DNA of 13,803 nt from CAVRQM01 sp964250775 (GTDB lineage: Bacteria > Pseudomonadota > Alphaproteobacteria > Acetobacterales > Acetobacteraceae): NCBI GenBank assembly GCA_964250775.1, contig CAXUHK010000107.1, forward strand, positions 1 to 13,803. The letters are read 5' to 3'. The notes beneath the pieces are model-generated. The model saw nothing but the letters and a program-made list of their open reading frames with translations, was not told where the DNA came from and made no database searches. Below, piece by piece: positions 7,049-13,803 of the stretch. The first letter of the stretch is position 1. Every line of letters starts with the position of its first letter. Both the position numbers and the translations under genes were made by a program.

Positions 7049-7516
7049 TCATGGCCCGCTTGCCAGCTTCGCGCTCAACTGCGCCACATCGTCGCTCAGC
7101 AACTCCTGAAGCGAGAACGGGCATTTCTGCGGCCATGGCGGCGTTTGGTCTCCGACCTCGGCCATCGCTCGTGCCCGCCGCAAAGCCCTGTTGTAGAGGT
7201 CGTCGAGGCCAAGCCGTTGCCGCATCGACGGGGTGAACCGCCGCTGGGCGTCGTTTAGGAACGCTCGGACCTCGTCGCGCCAATGCCTCGCGTCCTGGCC
7301 GTCGGGCGCGGCATCCAGCTTCAGTAGGTGCGTCAGTGCCTGTTCCAGCAGGCTTTGGCAGGCCCGTAGTTCGGACAGGCCCACGTCCTGCACCTCCTCG
7401 ATCACGTTGGGCCAATCCACCTTCTCGTTCGGACGCGTCCCATCCGCCACCTGGCGCAGCAACGCCGCCTGTCGCTCCGACCAGGCCAGGGCATCCGTCT
7501 CGTAGAGGCTTTGCAT
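7049..7516 (-). CDS. DUF29 family protein
   Basis: The 155-residue protein is recognised from the DUF29 pattern. It opens SLYETDALAWSERQAALLR, continues VDWPNVIEEVQDVGLSELRACQSLLEQALTHLLKL, then has a tryptophan-containing middle (RHWRDEVRAFL) and a C-terminal segment FTPSMRQRLGLDDLYNRALRRA. The family is all-helical, cytoplasmic and of unknown function, common in cyanobacteria and some alphaproteobacteria and often multi-copy. No signal peptide or membrane segment is seen. Start 7516 has an excellent SD (AGGAG, about 6 bases upstream on the minus strand). It is the last gene of the block headed by the methyltransferase, 9 bases after the preceding small gene. It ends 4 bases from the stop of the convergent mrr. 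Confidence 0.88.
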   Translation of the reverse strand: MQSLYETDALAWSERQAALLRQVADGTRPNEKVDWPNVIEEVQDVGLSELRACQSLLEQALTHLLKLDAAPDGQDARHWRDEVRAFLNDAQRRFTPSMRQRLGLDDLYNRALRRARAMAEVGDQTPPWPQKCPFSLQELLSDDVAQLSAKLASGP

Positions 7517-7525
7517 TTCCCGCTC

Positions 7526-7741
7526 CTACGCGCCCGACTTCTCCCGGTCCGTCCGCTCGTCGCGCGAGTCCGGCGCCGTGTTGGCGCCGGTCTCGTCCAG
7601 CACCTCGGCCACCGCGTCGGGGTCGAGCTTGGTGGCCTGGTCGAACGAGGCGTCCGCCGCCGCGTCCTGGCGCGCATCCTGTTGCCGCACCGCCTGCTCG
7701 GCCAGCTTGCGGGCCTGCTCGTGATTGGATGCGTCGCTCAT
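7526..7741 (-). CDS. Small hydrophilic hypothetical protein (71 residues)
   Basis: I do not recognise a named family. The 71-residue product is very hydrophilic and acidic/alanine-rich. The first two-thirds should be helical (ARKLAEQAVRQQDARQDAAADASFDQATKLDPDAVAEVLDE), resembling half of a helical repeat. The tail is disordered and charged (DSRDERTDREKSGA). There is no cysteine, membrane segment or signal peptide. That it is a real gene is supported by a perfect SD (AGGAGG, 5 bases before ATG) that overlaps the metH stop codon, and by its tight placement between metH and the DUF29 gene (9 bases). Translation is probably coupled to metH. Function unknown. Confidence 0.72.
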   Translation of the reverse strand: MSDASNHEQARKLAEQAVRQQDARQDAAADASFDQATKLDPDAVAEVLDETGANTAPDSRDERTDREKSGA

Positions 7742-7750
7742 CGCTGCCTC

Positions 7751-10700
7751 CTAGACCGAGAAATACTTGGCGCGCGGGTTCAGCACCACGATGGCGCTGG
7801 TCGACTGTTCTGGATGCAACTGCCACTCGTCGGAGATGCTGACGCCGATCCGCTCCGCCTCCAGCAGCCGCAGCAACGGCGCCTGGTCCTCGACGCGCGG
7901 GCAGGCCGGGTAGCCAAACGAGTAGCGGCTGCCGCGATAGCTCTGCGCCAGCATCTTCTCCATGTCACGGTCGTCCTCGCCGGCATAGCCCAGCTCGGCG
8001 CGGATGCGCTTGTGGGTGTACTCGGCCATCGCCTCGGCCATCTCGACCGACAGGCCGTGCAGGTACAGGTAGTCCTGGTAGCGGTTGTCCTCGAACCACA
8101 CCCGCGCGGTGTCGCTGGCCTTCTGGCCCACGGTCACGACCTGCAGGCCGATCACGTCGCGCGCCTCGTCGTCGACGTCGCGGAAGAAGTCGGCGATGCA
8201 CTCGCCGTCCTCGCGCGGCTGGCGCGGCAGGTTGAAGCGGCACAGTTCGGTGCTGCCGTCCTGGTCGAAGACGATCAGCTCGTTGCTCTGGCCGGCCGCC
8301 TTCCAATAGCCGTAGATCGCCTGCGGCCGCAGGATGTCGTCGGCCTCGCAGATCGCCAGCATCCGCCGCATCACCGGGCGCAGCTCCTGCCGCGCCCAGC
8401 CGAGGAAGTCCTCCAGGCTGCGGCCCTGCTTGCGGAAGCCCCACTGGAATTGGAACAGGCTGCGCTCGTTGAGGAACGGCACGATCGCCTTGGCCGGGCT
8501 CTCGATCATGCGCGGCCCCCAGAACGGCGGCACCGCCGGCGGCACGTCGCGCGTGAGGCGATGCCGCCGCTCGCGCACCACGGCCACGTCGACCGGGCCG
8601 AACGCCCGCTGGTCGGCCTGGCCCAACGCCCGCGCGGTGTTGCGCGCCTTGCCCGCGCGCTTGGCCTGGATCGCCGAGAGGTAGTCGTCGAACCCGTTGC
8701 CGGTGACGCGGTCCATCAGGTGCAGTCCATCGAACGCATCGCGCGCGTAGGCCACGCGCCCGGACGCATACGCCTGCACGCACTCGTCCTCGACGTAGTT
8801 GCGGGTGAGCGCCGCGCCCCCCAGCATCACCGGGATGTCGAGCCCCTGGCGCGACATCTCCTCCAGGTTCTCCCGCATCACCACGGTCGACTTGACCAGC
8901 AGCCCCGACATGCCGATGGCGTGCGCGTGGTGCTCGCGCGCCGCGTCCACCATGTCGGCCAGCTTCACCTTGATGCCGAGGTTGACCACGCGGTAGCCGT
9001 TGTTGGTCAGGATGATGTCGACCAGGTTCTTGCCGATGTCGTGGACGTCGCCCTTCACCGTGGCCAGCACGATGACGCCCTTCTCCTGGCCGGCGACGCG
9101 CTCCATCAGCGGCTCAAGGTGCGCCACCGCCGCCTTCATGGTCTCGGCCGACTGCAGCACGAACGGGAGCTGCATCTTGCCGGCGCCGAACAGCTCGCCC
9201 ACCACCTTCATGCCGTCGAGCAGGATGTTGTTGATGATGTCGAGCGGCTGGTGCGTCTGCAACGCCTCGTCCAGCTCGGCGTCCAGCCCCTTGCGGTCGC
9301 CATCGACGATGCGCTCCTTCAGGCGGCCCTCGACCGTCTCGGCGCGCGACTTCTTCACCGCGTCGGCAGCCTTGCGCTCGGCGAACATCGCCAGCAGGTG
9401 CTGCAACGGGTCGTAGCCCTCGCGCCGGCGGTCGAAGATCAGGTCCTCCATCACCTGCACCTCCTCGGGCGCGATCAGGTGCAGCGGCCGGATCTTGGAG
9501 ACGTGGACGATGGCCCCGGTCATGCCGGCGCGTACCGCGTGGTCGAGGAACACGCTGTTCAGCACCGCGCGCGCCGCCGGGTTGAGGCCGAAGCTGATGT
9601 TGGACAGGCCCAGGATGATCTGGATGTCGGGGAAGCGCTCGCGGATGGCGCGGATGCCCTCCAGCGTCCATTGGCCCAGTTTGCGGTCGTCCTCGCTGCC
9701 GGTGGCGATGGTGAAGGTCAACGGGTCGATCAGCAGGTCGGACTGCTCCAGGCCGTACTTGTCACAGGCGAACGCCACCAGCCGCTCGGCGACGGCGAGC
9801 TTGCGTTCCGGGGTCTTGGCCATCCCCTCCTCGTCGATGGTCAGCGCGATCACCGCGGTGCCGAACTTGCGGGCCAGCGTCATGCGGATGTCGGCCGCCT
9901 CGTCGCCGTCCTCGAAGTTGATCGAGTTCAGGATCGGCTTGCCGCCATGCAGCTTGAGCGCGCTCTCCAACACCCGCGCCTCGGTGCTGTCGATCACCAG
10001 CGGCGCGTTGACCGAGCCGGTGAAGCGGCGAATCACCGCGTCCATCTCCATCACCTCGTCGCGGCCGACGAAGGCGGTGCAGACGTCGAGGCTGTTCGAC
10101 CCCTCGGCGACCTGCTCGCGGCCCACGGCGACGCACCCGTCCCAATCGTTGCGTTCCTGCAGCTCGCGCCACTTGCGGCTGCCGTTGGCGTTGCAGCGCT
10201 CGCCGATCGAGAAGTAGCTGTTCTCTTGGCGCAACGGCACCTGCTGGTAGAGGCTGGCGACCGAGGGCACCCAGACCGGGCGGCGCGGCACCGGCGCCGG
10301 GCGACGCTCGCCCCGCCGGCGCAGCATGGCGTCCAGGGCCGCGATGTGCGGGGTCGAGGTGCCGCAGCAGCCGCCGATCAGGTTCACGCCGTCCTCGGCG
10401 ACGAAGCGCTCCATCCAGCTCGCCATCTCCGCGGCGCCCAGCGGGTAGCGCGTGGCGCCGTCGACCAGCTCGGGCAGTCCGGCGTTGGGCTGCACCGAGA
10501 TCAGGCCGGGCCAGTTGGCGGCGAGGTAGCGCACGTGCTCCGCCATCTCCTGCGGGCCGGTGGCGCAGTTCAGCCCGATCAGCGGCACGTCGAGTGCCTT
10601 GATGACGGTTGCGGCGGCGGCGATGTCGGGTCCGACCAGCAGCGTGCCGGTGGTCTCGACCGTGACCTGCACGAAGATCGGCGTGTCGCTGCCGGCCTCG

Positions 10701-11239
10701 GCGCGGGCGCGCTTGACGCCGTTGACCGCCGCCTTGATCTGCAGCGTGTCCTGGCAGGTCTCGATCAGGATGGCATCGACACCGCCCGCGATCAGCCCGC
10801 GGCTCTGCTCGTACAGCGCCTGCTCCAGCGGGTCGTAGGCGATGTTGCCGAGCGAGGGCAGCTTGGTGCCCGGCCCGATGCTGCCGACCACGTAGCGGTG
10901 CCGGCCGTCGCTGAAACTCTCCGCCGCCTCGCGCGCCAACTCGCCCGCGATACGGTTGATCTCGAACGCGCGGTCCTGCAGGTCGAACTCGGCCAGCGTG
11001 ATCGGCGAGCCGCCGAAGCTGTTGGTCTCCACCATGTCCGCCCCGGCCTCGAAATAGCCGCGGTGGATCTCGCGCACCATCTCGGGGCGCGACAGGTTCA
11101 AGACCTCGGTGCAGTTCTCGCGGCCCCAATAGTCGGCCTCGATGTCGAGCGTCAGCGCCTGGACGCGGCTGCCCATGCCGCCGTCGCACAGCAGCACGCG
11201 GTCATGCAGCGCCTGGAGCAGGTGCGGGCGGTCGGTCAT
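7751..11239 (-). CDS. metH: Cobalamin-dependent methionine synthase MetH
   Basis: The 1162-residue enzyme transfers methyl from 5-methyltetrahydrofolate via cob(I)alamin to homocysteine. All four modules are present. The homocysteine domain (about 1-310) has zinc ligands C225 (in LNCATGP) and C291/C292 (GGCCGTS). The pterin domain (about 335-600) begins SYFSIGERCNANGSRKW. The cap and B12-binding domains (about 630-860) contain DVHDIGKN, whose H733 is the lower cobalt ligand, and GGAALTRNYVED. The activation domain (about 900-1162) has RYSFGY at 1105-1110, the RxxxGY SAM-binding motif. It is slightly shorter than E. coli MetH (1227), with no module missing. Start 11239 overlaps the sahR stop as ATGA, with GGAG 8 bases upstream. 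It is probably controlled by SahR and is co-transcribed with the two small downstream genes. Confidence 0.97.
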   Translation of the reverse strand: MTDRPHLLQALHDRVLLCDGGMGSRVQALTLDIEADYWGRENCTEVLNLSRPEMVREIHRGYFEAGADMVETNSFGGSPITLAEFDLQDRAFEINRIAGELAREAAESFSDGRHRYVVGSIGPGTKLPSLGNIAYDPLEQALYEQSRGLIAGGVDAILIETCQDTLQIKAAVNGVKRARAEAGSDTPIFVQVTVETTGTLLVGPDIAAAATVIKALDVPLIGLNCATGPQEMAEHVRYLAANWPGLISVQPNAGLPELVDGATRYPLGAAEMASWMERFVAEDGVNLIGGCCGTSTPHIAALDAMLRRRGERRPAPVPRRPVWVPSVASLYQQVPLRQENSYFSIGERCNANGSRKWRELQERNDWDGCVAVGREQVAEGSNSLDVCTAFVGRDEVMEMDAVIRRFTGSVNAPLVIDSTEARVLESALKLHGGKPILNSINFEDGDEAADIRMTLARKFGTAVIALTIDEEGMAKTPERKLAVAERLVAFACDKYGLEQSDLLIDPLTFTIATGSEDDRKLGQWTLEGIRAIRERFPDIQIILGLSNISFGLNPAARAVLNSVFLDHAVRAGMTGAIVHVSKIRPLHLIAPEEVQVMEDLIFDRRREGYDPLQHLLAMFAERKAADAVKKSRAETVEGRLKERIVDGDRKGLDAELDEALQTHQPLDIINNILLDGMKVVGELFGAGKMQLPFVLQSAETMKAAVAHLEPLMERVAGQEKGVIVLATVKGDVHDIGKNLVDIILTNNGYRVVNLGIKVKLADMVDAAREHHAHAIGMSGLLVKSTVVMRENLEEMSRQGLDIPVMLGGAALTRNYVEDECVQAYASGRVAYARDAFDGLHLMDRVTGNGFDDYLSAIQAKRAGKARNTARALGQADQRAFGPVDVAVVRERRHRLTRDVPPAVPPFWGPRMIESPAKAIVPFLNERSLFQFQWGFRKQGRSLEDFLGWARQELRPVMRRMLAICEADDILRPQAIYGYWKAAGQSNELIVFDQDGSTELCRFNLPRQPREDGECIADFFRDVDDEARDVIGLQVVTVGQKASDTARVWFEDNRYQDYLYLHGLSVEMAEAMAEYTHKRIRAELGYAGEDDRDMEKMLAQSYRGSRYSFGYPACPRVEDQAPLLRLLEAERIGVSISDEWQLHPEQSTSAIVVLNPRAKYFSV

Positions 11240-12222
11240 GGCGTGGTCTCCAGCAGGTGCGCCGCCGCGCGGGCGGGCGTCGTCTCGGCTCGGGCGGCAC
11301 TCCAGAGCCTGATGTCCAGACGGCCCGGCACGTCGGCGACGGCGCCTTGGACCAGTCCGGCCGCCGTCATGTGCTGGCGCATCTGCGCCTCGGTGAAGCC
11401 GGGCCAGCGGTGCGCCAGGCGCTGCACGGCGTCGGCGTCGGCGTGGGCGGCGAGGTCGACCGCGACCAGCGTGCCGCCCGGCCGCAGCACCCGGGTCGCC
11501 TCGATCAGGACGCTTGCCGGGTCCTCGGCATGGTGCAGCACCATCTGCAGCAGCACGGTGTCGAACGCGGCGTCGGGCCACGGCAGGCGGTACATGTCGC
11601 CCAGCCGCACCGAGCAATGCCCGAGCCCGGACCGCGCCTGCTGCGGCCGCGACAGCCGTGCCCTGGCCAGCGCCAGCATCGCCCGACTGGCGTCCACGCC
11701 CACGGCGATGACGGCGCGCGGCGCCAGCAATTCCAGCAGCCGCCCGGTGCCGGTGCCGATGTCGAGCAATCGCCCGGCGTCGGCCGGCAGCAGGTCGAGC
11801 AGCGCCGCCTCCACCGTGGCGGCCGGCAGGCCCAGGGCGCGCATCTCGTCCCAGTCGGCGCCGCCGCGGCGGAACGTCTCGCTGGCGACGCGGGCGCGCT
11901 CGGCCAGCACCCGCGCCGCCTCCCGGCGGTCGGCGGCCAGCACCGGATCGTACTCGCCCAGCCGGTCGAGCAGGTCGCGGACGAGCGATCCGGCCTCGGT
12001 TTCGGGGCCGGGCAGGGCGAGCCACACATTGGCGCCCTCGCGCACCCGCACCAGCAGCCCGGCCTCGTGCAGCAGGCGCAGGTGGCGCGACAGGCGGGGC
12101 TGCGACTGCGCCAGGATGTCGGTGAAGTCCATGACGCAGAAGCTGCCCCGGGCGGCGAGGGCGAGCAGCCGCAGCCGGGTCGGCTCGGCACAGGCACGCA
12201 AGGCGGTCAGCAGGGATTCCAT
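11236..12222 (-). CDS. sahR: SahR-type regulator: ArsR winged helix fused to a SAM-methyltransferase-like sensor domain
   Basis: The 328-residue two-domain protein has an N-terminal ArsR winged helix (about 1-90) with AEPTRLRLLALAARGSFCV, FTDILAQSQPRLSRHLRLLHEAGLL and the wing REGANVWLAL. The C-terminal class I methyltransferase fold (about 125-310) has motif I DIGTGTGRLLELL (from D154), GVDASRAML, FDTVLLQMVLHHAEDP and VLRPGGTLVAVDL. No CxC metal site typical of metal-sensing ArsR proteins is seen. In Proteobacteria, SahR repressors have this architecture. They bind S-adenosylhomocysteine (SAH) in the methylase-like domain and release SAM-cycle operators (metH, ahcY, metF, metK). Direct overlap with metH supports this role, though a catalytic role remains possible. 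ATG 12222 has AGGGGA immediately adjacent, which is too close for a normal SD. ATG 12237 lies inside the palindrome and lacks an SD. Confidence 0.88.
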   Translation of the reverse strand: MESLLTALRACAEPTRLRLLALAARGSFCVMDFTDILAQSQPRLSRHLRLLHEAGLLVRVREGANVWLALPGPETEAGSLVRDLLDRLGEYDPVLAADRREAARVLAERARVASETFRRGGADWDEMRALGLPAATVEAALLDLLPADAGRLLDIGTGTGRLLELLAPRAVIAVGVDASRAMLALARARLSRPQQARSGLGHCSVRLGDMYRLPWPDAAFDTVLLQMVLHHAEDPASVLIEATRVLRPGGTLVAVDLAAHADADAVQRLAHRWPGFTEAQMRQHMTAAGLVQGAVADVPGRLDIRLWSAARAETTPARAAAHLLETTP

Positions 12223-13085
12223 TCCCCTGCATCGCATAAAGACATCTTTATGTCCATGGGTCGGCTCGGCGGCGCCGCGCGACGGGCGAGGTAGTGCAGC
12301 CACACCGCTTCGGTGTCGTCGTGGTCGAGCGGCACGGCGGCCCCGGTGGTGTTGCTGAACGCCCGCTCGACCGTGAAGCCGTGCCGGGCCAGCGCCGTGA
12401 CCTGCGCGGTCAGCGAGGCAGCGACCATCACCACCGCGTAGTTGTGCGCCGAGGAGGTGCAGACGGCCATATCCGCCTCGGCGGTGGCGAAGCGACGGTT
12501 GCGCCGATAGTTCCACAGGCCGACGGCGCCCTTGGCGGCGACGCGCAGGGTCTCGGTGACGCGCGGCTGGCCGCGTCGCGGCCGGGTCAGCGCGAACTTC
12601 TCGCCGAAGCCCGGGCCGGTGCGGTTAAGCGAGGAGAACGCGAACAACCCTCCCGGACGCGTCACCCGGGCGATCTCGGCCAGCGCGCGCTCGCGGTCCG
12701 CCAGTGTCACCGAATCCAGGCCGTTGTAGCTGAACGCCACCACGTCGAACGCGGCATCGGCGAACTCCAGCCTGCGTGCGTCCATGGTCCGCACATCGAC
12801 GCCCGGATGCAGCCGCCGGGTGGTCTCGACCATCCGCCTGCCCATGTCGATCGCGACGTAGCTGGCGGAGTGGTCCCGCAGCAGCGGCACCGTGCGCCCG
12901 CAGCCGACCCCGATGTCGAGCGTGCGCGGCCGCTCCAGGCGCTCGAACACGGCCTCGACCAGCGCCCGCTCGCCGGCGTCGAGCCAGCCGCTGAGCGCCA
13001 CGTAATAGCGCAGGCCGCCGTCGCTGGTGAACGCCCGCAAGTTGGCGACATCGAAGCTGGGCGCGTCGGCATCAACGGTGATCAT
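12207..13085 (-). CDS. Class I SAM-dependent methyltransferase, substrate unknown
   Basis: The 292-residue soluble enzyme has the Rossmann-like methyltransferase core. Motif I reads LDIGVGCGRTVPLL (D57 to G63), then AIDMGRRMVE, the acidic MDARRLEFADAAFD, FDVVAFSYNGLDSV (motif IV region) and RVTRPGGLFAFSSLNR. A basic segment (FALTRPRRGQPR, RRNRRFA) and CTSSAHNYAVV follow. I cannot name the substrate. Start 13085 has AGGA 9 bases upstream. ATG 13160 lacks an SD and would add 25 residues of doubtful homology. Its last 16 bases overlap sahR, and about 20 C-terminal residues after LHYLARR are encoded across the sahR operator. The reaction would yield SAH, the presumed ligand of the next gene's product. 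A hairpin in the leader covers its SD. Confidence 0.88.
   Translation of the reverse strand: MITVDADAPSFDVANLRAFTSDGGLRYYVALSGWLDAGERALVEAVFERLERPRTLDIGVGCGRTVPLLRDHSASYVAIDMGRRMVETTRRLHPGVDVRTMDARRLEFADAAFDVVAFSYNGLDSVTLADRERALAEIARVTRPGGLFAFSSLNRTGPGFGEKFALTRPRRGQPRVTETLRVAAKGAVGLWNYRRNRRFATAEADMAVCTSSAHNYAVVMVAASLTAQVTALARHGFTVERAFSNTTGAAVPLDHDDTEAVWLHYLARRAAPPSRPMDIKMSLCDAGEWNPC
12235..12252. promoter_or_regulatory. Palindromic operator, probable SahR binding site
   Basis: CATAAAGACATCTTTATG has perfect 8-base arms (CATAAAGA / TCTTTATG) around a CA spacer. It is strikingly AT-rich within a GC-rich coding region and begins 13 bases upstream of the sahR ATG at 12222. ArsR-family dimers bind such short palindromes, and SahR operators are palindromes upstream of SAM-cycle genes. 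The site lies inside the 3' end of the upstream methyltransferase gene, where it encodes part of MDIKMSL. A promoter for sahR-metH should lie here, but no convincing -35 element was seen. Minus-strand CATAAA is only a fair -10 match. Confidence 0.75.
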
Positions 13086-13093
13086 GTCCGGCT

Positions 13094-13130
13094 GTCCTGG
13101 TTGCACCGGCGTGACGCCGGCAATCAGGAC
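13094..13130 (-). promoter_or_regulatory. Leader hairpin burying the methyltransferase Shine-Dalgarno sequence
   Basis: Read on the minus strand as RNA, GUCCUGAUUG at the 5' side pairs with CAACCAGGAC. An inner CCGGCG/CGCCGG stem closes a UCA triloop. That gives 15 Watson-Crick pairs, one A-C mismatch and a 2-base bulge. The 3' arm contains AGGA (complement of 13095-13098), the SD for the ATG at 13085, so the folded RNA should block ribosome binding. No U-tract follows, so it is not an intrinsic terminator. The triloop side could be opened by a trans factor or by upstream translation. The ligand, if any, is unknown. Confidence 0.6.
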
Positions 13131-13342
13131 TTTGGCCCTATTTCGGCCGCCGCGGGGCATGAACTTTGAGAAAACGCGCCGATGTTACCGTTGCAAGCGA
13201 GCCGGCCGCACCGGAGTCGCCAACGATGCAAGTGTCTCGGTTAGCAGTCGCGCTCGCGTGAATGAACCCGGTCAACCGAAGCTGGCAGTATTTTGCACCA
13301 TCATTAATCTCCGGGTGAACGCCACGCATGGGTGAGGGTGGG
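13131..13342. other. Intergenic region between the divergent methyltransferase and CoiA-like genes
   Basis: About 210 bases hold the leader and promoter of the minus-strand methyltransferase block and the upstream region of the plus-strand pseudogene. The stretch 13261-13320 is AT-rich for this window (roughly half A+T by hand count). For the plus strand, CTGGCA followed 17 bases later by TAATCT, within 13280-13315, is a poor promoter candidate. On the minus strand, TTGCAA near 13192 could be a -35 element but has no good -10. No tRNA-like or repeat structure was recognised. Open frames here are short and lack SDs and coding character. Confidence 0.35.
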
Positions 13343-13803
13343 ATGGGTGCCCGCTATTTTCCCGACGACATCATCCGCCGGGCGGGGTGCGCCCGCAGCC
13401 AGCCGATCCCGTTTGGCCTGAAGGACGGCCAGCGCGTCAGCGTCGCGGAGGTGGGGAGCAGGCTGGCCTGCGGTTGCTTATGTTACGGGTGCAAGTCCGA
13501 TTTCGTCGCGGTCAAGGGACACGCTCCGGACTCACGCAAGCACCGTTTCCGCCATCATCGCTAAAGCGACTGTGACGGCGGCATTGAAACCAGCCTGCAC
13601 GATCTCGCCAAGGACGTCCTGGCGCGCAACCGCTCCCTGGTCATCCCGGCCGCTATTGCTAGACATGGAGCGCTCCCGCCGCGCCTGGTCAAGCCCGAAC
13701 TGACTCTGGACTACAGTGGTTCGACTGTTGAGCCGACGGTAGGTGACCCTAAGTGTCCTCTCTGATTGGGGTTCTTGGATGCAAGCGATTTATTGTTCTC
13801 GCG
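13343..13803 (+). pseudogene. CoiA-like zinc-motif protein, disrupted by an in-frame stop (3' end beyond window)
   Basis: The reading frame from ATG 13343 (preceded by GAGGGTGGG) gives IPFGLKDGQRVSVAEVGSR, then CGCLCYGCKSDFVAVKG, then HRFRHHR. This resembles the N-terminal cysteine and HxFxH motif of CoiA-like proteins. Residue 74 is a TAA stop (13562-13564), yet the same frame continues with family-like sequence, SDCDGGIETSLHDLAKDVLA then RNRSLVIPAAIARHGALPP, until TGA at 13763. From 13756 another frame reads SSLIGVLGCKRFIVLA, which looks like the next conserved strand and suggests a one-base deletion. CoiA is linked to processing of transforming DNA, but many relatives are uncharacterised. 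Two lesions imply a decayed gene. Confidence 0.7.

Noticed and set aside
7511..12358. A very long plus-strand open frame (1615 codons) opposite metH and sahR
   Set aside because: metH has all conserved domains on the minus strand. The plus-strand translation is low complexity (repetitive H, R, V, L, A, D, Q) with no motif, as expected from antisense frames in GC-rich genes.
13094..13130. The same hairpin as an intrinsic terminator
   Set aside because: Neither strand has an adequate T-tract after the stem. On the plus strand only TTT follows before GGCCC.
13086..13160. A known SAM or SAH riboswitch in the methyltransferase leader
   Set aside because: Only a simple hairpin is visible. I could not identify the pseudoknot or conserved core of known classes. 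It was kept only as an SD-covering hairpin.
13138..13329. Short open frames on both strands in the right-hand intergenic region
   Set aside because: No SD, no recognisable motif, and they overlap each other. The composition is that of a non-coding leader region.

Overview
This is a high-GC window, most likely from an alphaproteobacterium and perhaps Rhodospirillales/Acetobacteraceae. That placement is an inference from the style of the RpoD C-terminus, the presence of minCDE, the metH regulator type and the strong GC bias. No rRNA, tRNA, CRISPR array, transposase or integrase was seen. Genes are tightly packed, with several 4-base ATGA overlaps, and most starts were chosen from Shine-Dalgarno (SD) sequences.

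Plus strand, 1-4648: the 3' end of rpoD; a GNAT acetyltransferase; a shortened crotonase-fold protein lacking both catalytic glutamates of enoyl-CoA hydratase; a TonB-family protein overlapping a PduO-type corrinoid adenosyltransferase; then a complete minC-minD-minE division-site operon. minE converges on a small cupin gene (minus strand), which lies just downstream of a cation diffusion facilitator (CDF) transporter on the same strand.

Middle, 5994-7044: an accessory type IV restriction gene (mrr) sits on the plus strand. Its N-terminal DNA-binding half is clearly AT-richer than its catalytic half, and a one-base frameshift separates the two. It ends 4 bases from the convergent gene cluster described next.

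Minus strand, 13085 down to 7049: a tightly linked five-gene block of a SAM-dependent methyltransferase of unknown substrate, an ArsR-type repressor fused to a methyltransferase-like domain (SahR type), cobalamin-dependent methionine synthase metH, a 71-residue hydrophilic protein and a DUF29 protein. A near-perfect palindrome overlaps the start of sahR and lies inside the 3' end of the methyltransferase gene. The methyltransferase leader can fold into a strong hairpin that buries its SD sequence. The block looks like an S-adenosylmethionine-cycle module in which SahR senses S-adenosylhomocysteine and controls metH.

Right edge, 13343-13803: a decaying CoiA-like gene on the plus strand, with an in-frame TAA inside recognisable homology and probably a second lesion near the window end.

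The most interesting items are the SahR operator and hairpin architecture, the mosaic and frameshifted mrr, the catalytically stripped crotonase and the CoiA-like pseudogene. I found no clear evidence for a wholly new multi-gene system. All homology statements are from memory of family sequences, not from searches.
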